Positions 8,319 through 17,362 of a DNA stretch of 49,428 nt are shown here, piece by piece. Below the pieces are notes generated by a model. It saw only the letters and a list, made by a program, of their open reading frames with translations. It did no database searches and was not told where the DNA came from. The position numbers and the translations under genes were made by a program. Origin of the DNA: Snodgrassella alvi (GTDB lineage: Bacteria > Pseudomonadota > Gammaproteobacteria > Burkholderiales > Neisseriaceae). Every line of letters begins with the position of its first letter. Positions within the stretch are counted from its first letter, which is position 1. Location: positions 1 to 49,428 of the forward strand of contig NZ_MEIO01000002.1 in assembly GCF_002777745.1 (NCBI RefSeq), read 5' to 3'.

Positions 8319-10088
8319 ATGAATAATGACCCACGTGCCAGAATGCCTGATGCGCCATTGTCAGATAATGAGCGGCTGAAAGGTGAAAGTAATTATCTGT
8401 ATGGTGAGATTGCTGCGGATCTACATGATGGAATTACTGGTGGGTTTAATGGTGATGATTTCCAGTTGATTCGTTTTCATGGTATGTATGAGCAGGATGA
8501 CCGTGATGTTCGTGCACAGCGGCAGGCAGCCAGACTGGAACCACTGAAAAATGTGATGATGCGCTGTCGTCTGCCCGGCGGGATTATTACGCCGCAACAA
8601 TGGCTGGGAATTGATGAATTTGCTACGACACATACGCTGTATGGCAGTATTCGTCTGACTACGCGCCAGACATTCCAGTTTCACGGGGTGCTGAAACACG
8701 ATATTAAGCCAATGCATCAGTGGTTGCATCAGTTAGGACTAGATTCAATTGCTACGGCCGGTGATATTAATCGTAATGTTTTGTGTACCAATAATCCAGT
8801 TGAAAGCAGCCTGCATCGGGAAGCCTACGAATGGGCATGCAGGATTTCTGAACATTTATTGCCGCGGACACATGCTTATGCTGATATCTGGCTGGATGGG
8901 GAGAAGGTACTCAGTTCGGAACTGGCTGCGCCTTTGTCTGAAGGTGTCAGTGGTGATGCGGTGGAACCGATTAATGGCAAAACTTATTTACCACGCAAAT
9001 TCAAAACGGCGCTGGTTATTCCGCCACTGAATGATGTGGATTTGCACGCCAATGATTTGAATTTTGTAGCCATTGGTGAAGCAGGTAAGCTGGTTGGCTT
9101 TAATGTGCTGGTAGGTGGTGGTTTGTCTATCGATCACGGTAATCAGCATACTTTTCCTAATACAGCCAAGGATTTTGGTTTTATTCCGGTGGAGCAGGTA
9201 GTGCGTTGTGCTGAAGCGGTGGTAACAACACAGCGGGACTGGGGCAACCGCAGTGATCGCAAGAATGCGCGCACACGTTATACGTTGCAGCGTGTGGGGG
9301 TGGAGGTGTTTAAGGAGGAAGTTGAGCGGCGACAGGGTTTTAAATTCGCGGCCAGCCGCCCCTATGAATTAACTGAGCGCGGCGACCGTATCGGCTGGGT
9401 ATACGGTGAAGACGGGTGCTGGCATCTGACTTTATTTATTGAAAATGGCCGTTTGCTCGACTATCCGGATCGGCCGCTGAAAACCGGTATGCGTGAGCTG
9501 GCCAAAGTTCATAAGGGTGATTTCCGGCTGACTGCTAATCAGAATGTAATTGTTGCCGGTGTGTTGCCTGAAAATAAAGATGAAATTGAACGGATTGCGC
9601 GTGAATTCAGGCTGATTGATGATGATATTTCAGAGCAGCGCAAAAACAGTATGGCTTGTGTTGCTTTTCCGACCTGCCCGCTGGCGATGGCTGAATCTGA
9701 ACGCTTTTTGTCTGGCTTTATCGACCAGGTTGATGCGCTGATGGCGCAATATGGTCTGGCACAGGAGCATATTATCCTGCGCGTTACAGGTTGCCCAAAT
9801 AATTGTGGCCGTGCCTTACTGGCCGAGATTGGGCTGATTGGTAAGGCAATTGGTCGCTACAATCTGTATGTTGGTGGTAATCGTGCTGGTACGCGTATTC
9901 CGCGCTTGTTCCGTGAGAATATTACGGTTGATGAGGTGCTGGTTATCTTGCAGGAGTGGATTGCCCGCTGGGCACAGGAACGTAATGCGGGTGAAGGTTT
10001 TGGCGATTTTGCTATCCGCGTTGGTATTGTCAGGCCGGTAGTGGATGCAGCGGTGGATTTCTGGGATGTGGGCAAGGTAGTTATGTGA
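8319..10088 (+). CDS. cysI: Assimilatory sulfite reductase hemoprotein beta subunit
   Basis: 589 residues. The four cysteines that bind the siroheme-coupled [4Fe-4S] cluster are present at residues 447, 453, 492 and 496 (CVAFPTC and GCPNNC), with the same spacing as in E. coli CysI. The N-terminal ferredoxin-like repeats and the siroheme-binding TRQTFQFHG region are intact. With a flavoprotein CysJ it reduces sulfite to sulfide for cysteine synthesis. No cysJ is adjacent here; the neighbours are a DUF1653 gene and a convergent sulfate-binding protein gene, so CysJ must be encoded elsewhere or replaced. A fairly AT-rich 165-base upstream region would hold the promoter. Confidence 0.96.
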   Translation: MNNDPRARMPDAPLSDNERLKGESNYLYGEIAADLHDGITGGFNGDDFQLIRFHGMYEQDDRDVRAQRQAARLEPLKNVMMRCRLPGGIITPQQWLGIDEFATTHTLYGSIRLTTRQTFQFHGVLKHDIKPMHQWLHQLGLDSIATAGDINRNVLCTNNPVESSLHREAYEWACRISEHLLPRTHAYADIWLDGEKVLSSELAAPLSEGVSGDAVEPINGKTYLPRKFKTALVIPPLNDVDLHANDLNFVAIGEAGKLVGFNVLVGGGLSIDHGNQHTFPNTAKDFGFIPVEQVVRCAEAVVTTQRDWGNRSDRKNARTRYTLQRVGVEVFKEEVERRQGFKFAASRPYELTERGDRIGWVYGEDGCWHLTLFIENGRLLDYPDRPLKTGMRELAKVHKGDFRLTANQNVIVAGVLPENKDEIERIAREFRLIDDDISEQRKNSMACVAFPTCPLAMAESERFLSGFIDQVDALMAQYGLAQEHIILRVTGCPNNCGRALLAEIGLIGKAIGRYNLYVGGNRAGTRIPRLFRENITVDEVLVILQEWIARWAQERNAGEGFGDFAIRVGIVRPVVDAAVDFWDVGKVVM

Positions 10089-10139
10089 GAAATCAGTCTG
10101 GTAAATACGTTGCTGTATTCGGGGTAAATGGTCTGAATA

Positions 10140-10165
10140 CCTGATGGCAGGATCAGGCTATTTTT
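10140..10165 (+). terminator. Short hairpin with T-run after cysI
   Basis: A 6-bp stem (CCTGAT / ATCAGG, 10140-10145 and 10152-10157) with a 6-base loop, then five T at 10161-10165, 50 bases after the cysI stop. The stem is weak, so this is only a possible terminator. Confidence 0.4.
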
Positions 10166-10183
10166 AATATTTATGCTTTTGGT

Positions 10184-11203
10184 TTATGGTTTCGGGCTGG
10201 CATAAATCTGGTCAAATATGCCGCCATCGCTAAAGAAACGTTGTTGTGCTGCTGTCCAGCCGCCAAATTCTTTATCAATGGTAACCAGTTGCAGGCTAGG
10301 AAACTGGTGGCGGTATTCTGCCATGATTTTGGGATTAACCGGTCGGAAAAAGCTTTGCGCAATTAGTCGCTGTGCGCTGTCGCTATATAGATGTTGCAGA
10401 TAGGCGATAGCTAGCCTGCGCTTGTCCGGGATGGTTACATTGCTGTCAACTACTGCTACTGGTGGCTCGCACAGAATGGACAGGGACGGGGTGATAATTT
10501 CAAATTCGTCCGGTGCCTGTTTGTGCGCTAGTCTGGCTTCATTTTCCCATGCCAGTAATACATCGCCTAGCTGACGGTGGGTGAATGTAATGGTGGCGGC
10601 GCGCGCTCCGGTATCCATCATGGGTACGTGCTGAAGCAGGGCGCGTAAAAATGCTTCAGCACTGGCATCGTTGCCGTTTGGCTGGTGTTTGGCCCATGCC
10701 CACGCAGCTAAAAAATTCCAGCGTGCCCCGCCGGATGTTTTTGGGTTGGGTGTGATAATCTGGACATTGTTCTGTATCAGGTCGCCCCAGTCGTGAATAT
10801 GTTTAGGATTACCCTTACGCACCAGAAAGACGATAGTAGATGTATAGGGAGTGCTGTTATGAGGTAAACGTTGTTGCCAGTTTGGTGGCAGTAGTGCTTT
10901 TTTGCCACGGTTTAGGGCATTGATGTCTCCAGCCAGTGCCAGTGTCACGACATCTGCTTTCAGGCCATTCTGTACGGCAATGGCCTGCTTGCCGGAACCA
11001 CCATTAGACTGGCGGATGTGAATTTTCTGACCAGTTTGCTGATACCAGTAGTGCTGAAAATCAGTATTGTAGTGCTGGTATAGCTCGCGAGTGGCATCGT
11101 AGGATGCGTTGAGCAGGGTTGTTTCGCTGTTGTTATTGCTATTACATGCTGTTAAGCCTATTAATATTGCCCCTAACAGGCCATAGTGCTGATATATGTT
11201 CAT
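10184..11203 (-). CDS. sbp: Sulfate ABC transporter substrate-binding lipoprotein
   Basis: 339 residues. The N-terminus is a lipoprotein signal peptide with lipobox LTAC (Cys20), followed by LLNASYDATRELY..Y, the opening typical of periplasmic sulfate-binding proteins, and by QSNGGSGKQA and ADVVTLALAGDINAL, which belong to the sulfate pocket. It would capture sulfate or thiosulfate for a CysTWA permease, which is not in the window. Most enterobacterial Sbp proteins are soluble periplasmic; the lipid anchor here fits Neisseria-type Sbp. It is convergent with cysI, which uses the downstream product of the same pathway. Confidence 0.92.
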   Translation of the reverse strand: MNIYQHYGLLGAILIGLTACNSNNNSETTLLNASYDATRELYQHYNTDFQHYWYQQTGQKIHIRQSNGGSGKQAIAVQNGLKADVVTLALAGDINALNRGKKALLPPNWQQRLPHNSTPYTSTIVFLVRKGNPKHIHDWGDLIQNNVQIITPNPKTSGGARWNFLAAWAWAKHQPNGNDASAEAFLRALLQHVPMMDTGARAATITFTHRQLGDVLLAWENEARLAHKQAPDEFEIITPSLSILCEPPVAVVDSNVTIPDKRRLAIAYLQHLYSDSAQRLIAQSFFRPVNPKIMAEYRHQFPSLQLVTIDKEFGGWTAAQQRFFSDGGIFDQIYASPKP

Positions 11204-11423
11204 GCCAGAATTTTTGTTTGTAGACAGATGTTTTAATGTAGCAATGCTGGTATGGGGACGGAAATACTGTTTTTTTGTTTCTTTATAACTAAAAACAAGG
11301 TGGTGGTTTGGCTGGGTGCCTGAATGCTGGTCTGATTGATTACTGTGGATTTGAATTTGAAAAAGTCAGCTGAGGCTGTTATAAACCGCTTTTGATTTTA
11401 ATCTGTTTGATTGAGAAAGTTAC

Positions 11424-12719
11424 ATGAAGAGCCAGAATGCAGAGGTTGCAGCCGATAGAAAGCTGTTAACACGGGAAGATGTGCGTACCTTGATGCTGTC
11501 ATCCTTTGGTGGTGCGCTGGAGTTTTATGATTTTGTAATTTATGTTTTTTATGCCAAAGTATTGTCTGAACTGTTTTTTCCTGCTGGGTTAAACCCGTTC
11601 TGGGCAATGCTCAATACCTATGGTATTTTTGCTGCTGGCTATCTGTTCCGCCCGCTGGGCGGTATTGTGATGGCTCATTTTGGTGACTTGCTCGGGCGGA
11701 AACGTTTATTTGCATTGTCTATTATGATGATGGCATTACCAACTCTGTTTCTGGGGCTGATGCCTACTTTTGCTACTATTGGCTATGCTGCGCCAGTGTT
11801 GCTGTTGATATTGCGCATGATTCAGGGGGTGGCAATTGGTGGTGAAATTCCAGCAGCTTGGACTTTTGTATCTGAGCATGTGCCTGAAAAGCATGTGGGT
11901 ATGGCTAATGGCTTTCTCACGGCTGGTTTGTCGCTGGGAATTTTACTAGGCTCGCTGATTGCGCTGGTGATGGCGAAAAATTTCAGTAGTGAAGAGATTC
12001 TGGAGGGCGCTTGGCGTATTCCTTTTATTCTGGGCGGTTTGTTTGGCTTGCTGACTTTGTATTTACGCAGTTATCTGCATGAAACACCAGTTTTTAAAGC
12101 AATGCAGCAACGCAAGGAGCTGGTAACGGAAATGCCAGTTAAAGTTCTGATTAAAAAACATAAAACTGCTGTTGTCGTCGGTATGCTGCTCACTTGGTTT
12201 CTGACTGGCTGTGTTGTGGTAATTCTGCTGGCTATGCCGCAGTTATTGACGGGCAGCTTTGGTTTTTCCAGTACTCAGGCATTTGAAATGCAGAGTACAG
12301 CTATTGTGATGCAGATGTTGGGTTGTGTTTTGTATGGTCTGCTTGCTGACCGTCTGGGTACGGGGCGCATGCTGATTGGTGGAATTGCGTTTACTGGTTT
12401 GATGGCGGTGTTATTTTATCCGGCACTGGGGCATTATAGTGAGGGTATGATTTTTGCCCTGTATATGCTACTGGGGCTGGCTACGGGTGTGGCCGGTATT
12501 ATTTCTGCGGCCATGATTCGGATGTTTCCGCCAGCTATCCGCTTTACAGGTATTTCTTTTTCCTACAATGTAGCTTACGCGGTTGTTGGTGCTTTAACGC
12601 TGCCGCTGGTGCAATGGTTAAGCAGTTTTAGTCCGATTGGTGCCATGTATTATATTCTGCCTTTATGTATACTAGGCTTGCTGACTGCCTGTGTATTTCA
12701 GTACCGTTACCAGCGCTGA
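11424..12719 (+). CDS. MFS transporter, metabolite:H+ symporter (MHS) subfamily
   Basis: 431 residues with about 12 hydrophobic membrane segments. MHS hallmarks are present: GGALEFYDFVIY at the first membrane segment, RPLGG, the loop 2-3 motif FGDLLGRK, RMIQGVAIGGEIPAAWTFVSEH in the fourth-fifth segment region, and the YLHETPVF cytoplasmic loop after segment 6. Such proteins import organic acids or zwitterions (citrate, proline, shikimate, ketoglutarate) with protons across the inner membrane; the substrate cannot be told here. It is a single-gene unit closed by a strong bidirectional terminator. Confidence 0.88.
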   Translation: MKSQNAEVAADRKLLTREDVRTLMLSSFGGALEFYDFVIYVFYAKVLSELFFPAGLNPFWAMLNTYGIFAAGYLFRPLGGIVMAHFGDLLGRKRLFALSIMMMALPTLFLGLMPTFATIGYAAPVLLLILRMIQGVAIGGEIPAAWTFVSEHVPEKHVGMANGFLTAGLSLGILLGSLIALVMAKNFSSEEILEGAWRIPFILGGLFGLLTLYLRSYLHETPVFKAMQQRKELVTEMPVKVLIKKHKTAVVVGMLLTWFLTGCVVVILLAMPQLLTGSFGFSSTQAFEMQSTAIVMQMLGCVLYGLLADRLGTGRMLIGGIAFTGLMAVLFYPALGHYSEGMIFALYMLLGLATGVAGIISAAMIRMFPPAIRFTGISFSYNVAYAVVGALTLPLVQWLSSFSPIGAMYYILPLCILGLLTACVFQYRYQR

Positions 12720-12744
12720 TGCGCTAGTCATCAATGGTAGCCGT

Positions 12745-12800
12745 AAAAAAGCTGCTTTATCCTAGTGCGGCAGGCACCTGTGGATAAAGCAGCTTTTTTT
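12745..12800. terminator. Bidirectional terminator between the MHS transporter and secB
   Basis: A long stem (about 18 bp, AAAAAAGCTGCTTTATCC at 12745-12762 against its complement at 12782-12799) with A-run on the left and T-run on the right serves both convergent genes. Confidence 0.93.
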
Positions 12801-12808
12801 ATCAGCAA

Positions 12809-13273
12809 TCAGGCATTGCCTGCATTTGCCTGTTGAGCCTGATACATGGCCTCGAAGTTGATCGGAGCCAGCATTACTGGCGGGAAGCCAGAGCGGGTAA
12901 TGGTACTGGATACAGTCTCACGGGCATATGGGAACAGAATGTTCGGTGCGGCCACAGCCAGTAGCAGTTCCACATCATTTTCAGGAATATTTGCAATGCG
13001 GAAAATACCGCTTTGTGCCACTTCGTTCAGGAACAGAACACGGTCGTCGGTCATTTTGGCGGTCACGGTCACGGTAACAGTTACGTTATAAAATTCTTCC
13101 TCCAGCTTTTCAGCAGCAGAAGTTACGCGCATTTCGATTTGTGGTTCGCCATTTTCCAAAAAGATTTGTGGTGCATGCGGTACTTCCAGTGACAAATCTT
13201 TCAGGTAAATTTTTTCAATGCTGAATACCGGTTGTTGTGTAGTTTGTTCTTGTGCTTCTTCTTTTGTGCTCAT
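12809..13273 (-). CDS. secB: Protein-export chaperone SecB
   Basis: 154 residues, normal length for SecB. Family segments: [34 protein letters not shown] in the beta sheet, [13 protein letters not shown], and the C-terminal [31 protein letters not shown]. SecB is a cytoplasmic tetramer that keeps outer-membrane and periplasmic precursors unfolded and hands them to SecA. It lies downstream of grxC on the same strand (85 bases apart), the usual grxC-secB arrangement of beta- and gammaproteobacteria. Confidence 0.97.
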   Translation of the reverse strand: MSTKEEAQEQTTQQPVFSIEKIYLKDLSLEVPHAPQIFLENGEPQIEMRVTSAAEKLEEEFYNVTVTVTVTAKMTDDRVLFLNEVAQSGIFRIANIPENDVELLLAVAAPNILFPYARETVSSTITRSGFPPVMLAPINFEAMYQAQQANAGNA

Positions 13274-13358
13274 GCTTTTCTTTCAACAAAGGGATAAAAG
13301 TTAATGTTGCAGATTCATCCAGCTGCGCCAGATGAGGGAGAAAAGAGATATTACGTGC

Positions 13359-13616
13359 TTAGCCTGCCAGCAGTGCGTCTAGTTTACCTGCTTGGTTCAA
13401 AGCATTCAAATCATCAAAGCCGCCAACGTGAACTTCACCAATATAAATCTGCGGTACAGTACGACGACCAGTGCGCTGCATCATCTGTTCACGGACTTGT
13501 GGGTCGGTATCAATGCGGATTTCATTAATATCGGCTACGCCTTTTTGTTTGAGTAATGCTTTGGCCATCTGGCAATAAGGGCATACACCAGTGGTATACA
13601 TGGTAATCGGTTGCAT
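13359..13616 (-). CDS. grxC: Glutaredoxin 3 (GrxC)
   Basis: 85 residues from the ATG at 13614-13616, which has a good Shine-Dalgarno (AAGGAA). The frame extends further upstream, but no homologous sequence lies there. It has the redox-active site CPYC (Cys12, Cys15), the cis-proline TVPQIYIG and the glutathione-binding VGGFDDL. It reduces disulfides with glutathione in the cytoplasm. It is divergent from ftsE and upstream of secB. Confidence 0.95.
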   Translation of the reverse strand: MQPITMYTTGVCPYCQMAKALLKQKGVADINEIRIDTDPQVREQMMQRTGRRTVPQIYIGEVHVGGFDDLNALNQAGKLDALLAG

Positions 13617-13760
13617 TGCAGTTTCCTTGTTTGCGTACAGATACTGATTAGAATAGGATAGCATACCGCGAACTGGCGATACTGAACAGGTGCAGGCTTT
13701 CTTTGGCAGTATGCTGCGGTATAATTGACCAATATCCATATAACAAACGGACATATACAG

Positions 13761-14414
13761 ATGATTCGTTTTGAGCAGGTATCAAAAATATATCCGGGCG
13801 GTTTTACTGCACTGAAAAATCTCAGTTTCTCTATCAACAAAGGTGAGATGATTTTTATTGCCGGCCATTCTGGTGCTGGCAAGTCAACCATTCTTAAACT
13901 GATTAGCGGTATTGTTAAACCAACTAAGGGCAAGGTGTGGCTGAATAATCAGGATTTAGGGCGCTTAAATGACAATCAGTTGGGCTATTTGCGTCAGCAT
14001 ATCGGTATCGTATTTCAGGATCATAAATTACTGTTTGACCGCAATGTGTTGCAAAATGTGATGCTACCGTTGCGTATTATCGGTTATGAGCGCAGGCAGG
14101 CAGAGCGCAGGGCACGGGTGGCTATTGAGAAAGTTGGACTGGGTGGGCGTGAGCTGGCTGACCCGATTACTCTGTCCGGTGGTGAGCAACAGCGATTGTG
14201 TATTGCTCGTGCAATTGTACACCAGCCCGGTTTGCTGATTGCTGATGAACCATCTGCTAATCTGGACAGAGCTTATGCACTGGATATCATGGAGTTGTTT
14301 AAAACGTTTCATGAGGCCGGCACCACGGTCATGGTAGCCGCACATGATGAAACATTAATGGCTGACTATGGACACCGTATCATCCGCTTGCAGGAAGGTA
14401 GGTTATACGCATGA
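13761..14414 (+). CDS. ftsE: Cell division ATP-binding protein FtsE
   Basis: 217 residues from the ATG at 13761 (MIRFEQVSKIYPGG); an earlier in-frame start at 13725 would add residues not found in the family. Walker A GHSGAGKST is at about residues 35-43, signature LSGGEQQR at about 138, and Walker B LLIADEPSANLD at about 157. With FtsX it forms an ABC-type complex at the septum that activates peptidoglycan hydrolases. A TATAAT at 13720-13725 may be its -10 box. Its stop overlaps the ftsX start by 4 bases (ATGA), so the pair is coupled. Confidence 0.96.
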   Translation: MIRFEQVSKIYPGGFTALKNLSFSINKGEMIFIAGHSGAGKSTILKLISGIVKPTKGKVWLNNQDLGRLNDNQLGYLRQHIGIVFQDHKLLFDRNVLQNVMLPLRIIGYERRQAERRARVAIEKVGLGGRELADPITLSGGEQQRLCIARAIVHQPGLLIADEPSANLDRAYALDIMELFKTFHEAGTTVMVAAHDETLMADYGHRIIRLQEGRLYA

Positions 14415-15322
14415 AGCAACTGATTTCACTGCATAAAGAAGCTGGTTGTAAAGCGCTGCGCCAGTTGCTGCGTCAGCCAGTTGCAACTTTGTTGATTTTA
14501 CTGATGCTGGCGATTGCCATGACGTTACCTTTGGCTTTGTATCTCGGGGTGCAGAGTGGGCAGCAGTTATTGGGACAGATGAATGAGGTGCCAACCATGA
14601 CTCTGTATATGCAGATTGATGCCAAAGCCAGCGATAATCAGACTGTTGAACAAGCATTGCGCAGTAATAAGCAACTGGAAAAAGTGGTGTTTGTGAGCAA
14701 ACAGCAGGGACTGGAGGAGTTACAGCGCAGTATGGGCAATCAGGATCTGGTTTCAATGCTTGACAGCAATCCTTTACCGGATGCATTTACTGTTACCCCC
14801 CAAGTGGATACGCCTGAGGAACTGGCTGGCTTACAGACAAATCTGGCACAACTACCAATGGTGGAAAGTGTGAAAATGGATGCTGAATGGATGCAAACTC
14901 TGTATCAGATTAATCAGTTTATCCATCAGTTGCTGTGGTTTCTGGCTATTACACTGGGGCTGGCGTTTGCTCTGGTGGCCTATAACACTATTCGTTTGCA
15001 GATTCTCAGTCACCGTGAAGAAATCGAAATTACTAAGCTGTTAGGTGCACCGGCATCTTTTATCCGGCGGCCATTCCTTTATCTGGCTATCTGGCAAAGC
15101 CTGCTGGCTGCGGCCATCAGTATTGGGTTGTGTTACTGGCTCAATTACCAGACCCAGCCATTACTTAGCACCATTTTGCAGCCATACGGAGTGCATATTG
15201 TCTGGCGTTTTTTCAATCTCGGGGAAATACTCGCTATTTTGCTGGTAGTCTGTGGACTAGGTATGCTGGGTGCATGGCTGGCCACCCGCCAGCACTTGCT
15301 TAGTTTTAAAGCCGAACGGTAA
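14411..15322 (+). CDS. ftsX: Cell division protein FtsX
   Basis: 303 residues. One N-terminal membrane helix (about residues 20-42), a periplasmic domain of about 120 residues, and three C-terminal membrane helices around the conserved VAYNTIRLQILSHREEIEI and KLLGAP motif give the FtsX topology. It partners FtsE and transmits ATP hydrolysis to periplasmic amidase activators. The gene starts inside the ftsE stop codon and is closed by a terminator. Confidence 0.95.
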   Translation: MKQLISLHKEAGCKALRQLLRQPVATLLILLMLAIAMTLPLALYLGVQSGQQLLGQMNEVPTMTLYMQIDAKASDNQTVEQALRSNKQLEKVVFVSKQQGLEELQRSMGNQDLVSMLDSNPLPDAFTVTPQVDTPEELAGLQTNLAQLPMVESVKMDAEWMQTLYQINQFIHQLLWFLAITLGLAFALVAYNTIRLQILSHREEIEITKLLGAPASFIRRPFLYLAIWQSLLAAAISIGLCYWLNYQTQPLLSTILQPYGVHIVWRFFNLGEILAILLVVCGLGMLGAWLATRQHLLSFKAER

Positions 15323-15355
15323 AAAATACCCCCGCTGTATACGGGGGATATTTTT
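15322..15355. terminator. Terminator between ftsX and aroG
   Basis: A GC-rich stem (CCCCCG, 15329-15334; CGGGGG, 15342-15347), extended through one bulged base into flanking A- and T-runs, sits between two convergent genes and can serve both directions. Confidence 0.85.
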
Positions 15356-15413
15356 GAGCAGGGTGGTACCAGCAAAAAATCGCTTTTACAAACTATCCGG
15401 TACTGATACTGGA

Positions 15414-16469
15414 TTATTTTTGCTGACGTGCTTGTGCTGCCTGTGCCAGTAATTCCAGCATGGCTTCTGTTTCGTCCCAACCAATGCAGGCATCTGTAAT
15501 ACTCTGTCCATAATTGTCCGGGTTGTCCTGCCGTCCTGCTATAAGGTTGCTTTCTACCATTACCCCCATAATGTGCTGTTCACCGGCCTGAATTTGGGCG
15601 GCAATATCTTGTGCCACTTCCATTTGTCGGCGGTAATCCTTGCAACTGTTGGCATGGCTGCAATCAATCATCAGATTGGGTGTTACCTGATGTTTATTCA
15701 GTTCATTTACTGCTGCCTGCACATGCTCATGACTGTAATTGGGTTCTTTACCGCCGCGCAGGATGATATGGCAGTCTGGGTTACCACTGGTGCGCACAAT
15801 TGCCGAGTGTCCTGCCTTGGTAACTGAAAGAAAGTGATGCGGATGGCTGGAAGCGCCAATGGCGTCTATGGCAATTTTCAGATTGCCATCGGTACCGTTT
15901 TTAAAACCTACCGGACAGCTCAGACCGGAAGCCAGCTCGCGGTGTACCTGACTTTCGGTAGTACGGGCACCAATTGCTCCCCAGGAAATCAGGTCAGCAA
16001 AATATTGCGGAGTAATCATATCCAGAAATTCTGTGGCTGCTGGCATGCCCATATTATTCAGCTCCAGCAACAGCTTGCGAGCCAGACGCAAACCGTAGTT
16101 AATATCGTAGGAACCATCAATATGAGGATCATTGATAAATCCTTTCCAGCCGACAGTAGTGCGTGGTTTTTCAAAATAAACCCGCATTACAACCAGTAAC
16201 TCTCTGGCGTATTTCTCACGTAATACCTTAAGTCGTTGTGCATATTCCAATGCGGCTGCTGGATCATGGATGGAACAAGGGCCAATAATCACCAGTAAAC
16301 GCTTATCGAGACCATGAACCAGAGCAGCAATGGCGTTGCGTGTATTGTGTACTAATTCAGAAGCTTGTTCAGTGATAGGTAATTCATATAAATGGGCAAT
16401 GGGTGGCAATAGTTCTTTAATTTCTTTAATTCTAACGTCATCTATCGGGCGGGATACTACCTGATTCAT
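15414..16469 (-). CDS. aroG: 3-deoxy-7-phosphoheptulonate synthase (DAHP synthase, type I)
   Basis: 351 residues, the size of AroG/F/H. Motifs of the type I-alpha class: LVIIGPCSIHDP, VMRVYFEKPRTTVGWKG, AATEFLDMITPQYF, WGAIGARTTESQ, GFKNGTDGN and MIDCSHANS. It condenses phosphoenolpyruvate and erythrose-4-phosphate, the first step of aromatic amino acid synthesis. Which amino acid inhibits it cannot be read with certainty. The promoter must lie in the AT-rich 270 bases shared with the divergent queF unit; no attenuator-like leader peptide is seen. Confidence 0.95.
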   Translation of the reverse strand: MNQVVSRPIDDVRIKEIKELLPPIAHLYELPITEQASELVHNTRNAIAALVHGLDKRLLVIIGPCSIHDPAAALEYAQRLKVLREKYARELLVVMRVYFEKPRTTVGWKGFINDPHIDGSYDINYGLRLARKLLLELNNMGMPAATEFLDMITPQYFADLISWGAIGARTTESQVHRELASGLSCPVGFKNGTDGNLKIAIDAIGASSHPHHFLSVTKAGHSAIVRTSGNPDCHIILRGGKEPNYSHEHVQAAVNELNKHQVTPNLMIDCSHANSCKDYRRQMEVAQDIAAQIQAGEQHIMGVMVESNLIAGRQDNPDNYGQSITDACIGWDETEAMLELLAQAAQARQQK

Positions 16470-16705
16470 AATAATTCCTGTTTAATTCTATTGTTCTAAA
16501 TTTTAATGATTTACTTATCAGGCTATAATGAATGTGCTTAAAAAGCAAGGATTAAACTTTCGCATAACTATATTATTGCTTTAATATTAATTAAAATAGC
16601 AGATAATTAAAATTTATGCCTGATCAGTTCATATTCTCGGAATAATATATTAAAAATAACCATTTTATTGCCTTTGTACTTTGATTAAAGTATTGCAAGT
16701 GTGAT

Positions 16706-16734
16706 TTTAATTCCAAGTAAATTCTCGGTATAAT
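16706..16734 (+). promoter_or_regulatory. Probable promoter of the queF-yhhQ unit
   Basis: A perfect -10 box TATAAT at 16729-16734, with a poor -35 (TTTAAT, 16706-16711, 17-base spacer). Transcription would start near 16741, exactly where the riboswitch begins, which supports the call. Confidence 0.6.
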
Positions 16735-16741
16735 TGCCTAC

Positions 16742-16780
16742 TCTGTGGTTCGTAAACCTCCCACATTAAAAAACTAGGAA
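16742..16780 (+). promoter_or_regulatory. preQ1-I riboswitch upstream of queF
   Basis: The stretch has the class I preQ1 aptamer architecture: stem P1 (TGTGG at 16744-16748 against CCCACA at 16760-16765), the loop segment TTCGTAAACCTC containing the cytosine that pairs with preQ1, and the A-rich tail TTAAAAAACTAGGA (16766-16779), whose CTAGG pairs back into the loop as the pseudoknot. The tail contains the queF Shine-Dalgarno AGGA (16776-16779), 10 bases before the ATG. Ligand binding should hide it, giving translational repression by preQ1. Gene context (queF, yhhQ) fits fully. Confidence 0.92.
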
Positions 16781-16789
16781 ATCAATTAT

Positions 16790-17260
16790 ATGCGTGCACA
16801 AAATGATCTGGGCACAGTAAGCTTGCTGGGTAATCAGCATACAGAATACCGTAGTGATTATGCCCCTGAGCTGCTCGAAGCCTTTGACAACCAACATCCT
16901 GATAACGATTATTTCGTTAAATTTATCTGTCCTGAATTTACCAGTCTGTGTCCGAAAACCGGCCAGCCAGACTTTGCCACCATTTATATCAATTATTTGC
17001 CGCGTTTGCGTATGGTGGAAAGTAAATCTCTAAAACTGTATTTGTTCAGCTTTCGCAATCATGGTGATTTTCATGAAGATTGTGTCAATATTATCATGAA
17101 AGACCTGATTGCTTTGATGCAGCCAAAGTATATTGAAGTATATGGTGAATTTACCCCTCGTGGTGGTATTGCAATCCATCCGTATGCCAATTATGGTGAG
17201 GCGGATACGCGCTACAGCGATATGGCAGCACAACGTCTACTCCAGTTTCAGGTGAAATAA
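16790..17260 (+). CDS. queF: NADPH-dependent 7-cyano-7-deazaguanine reductase QueF
   Basis: 156 residues, the unimodular short form. The catalytic block [18 protein letters not shown] holds the nucleophilic Cys54 that forms the thioimide with preQ0 and the proton-donating Asp61; [16 protein letters not shown] follows as expected for the QueF signature, then FHEDC. It reduces preQ0 to preQ1, the only nitrile-to-amine reduction known in primary metabolism, for queuosine in tRNA. It is preceded by a preQ1 riboswitch, so the product represses the enzyme, and is followed by the transporter yhhQ. Confidence 0.97.
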   Translation: MRAQNDLGTVSLLGNQHTEYRSDYAPELLEAFDNQHPDNDYFVKFICPEFTSLCPKTGQPDFATIYINYLPRLRMVESKSLKLYLFSFRNHGDFHEDCVNIIMKDLIALMQPKYIEVYGEFTPRGGIAIHPYANYGEADTRYSDMAAQRLLQFQVK

Positions 17261-17362
17261 CATTTGCACATTGCACGGTTATACATTTTGCCATCTTCAG
17301 TACATTGGCATGGTTTGTGCATGCCTGATGCGATGATGGCTGGTTGATTGATAGGAACAAAT

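Noticed and set aside
13061-13084. Tandem hexamer-like repeat (GGTCAC twice, then GGTAAC) in secB
   Set aside because: It encodes the alternating Val-Thr strand that SecB normally has here; alignment with the family shows no expansion.
16470-16705. Trp/Phe/Tyr leader peptide attenuator for aroG
   Set aside because: No short frame rich in aromatic codons and no terminator/antiterminator pair is visible on the minus strand.
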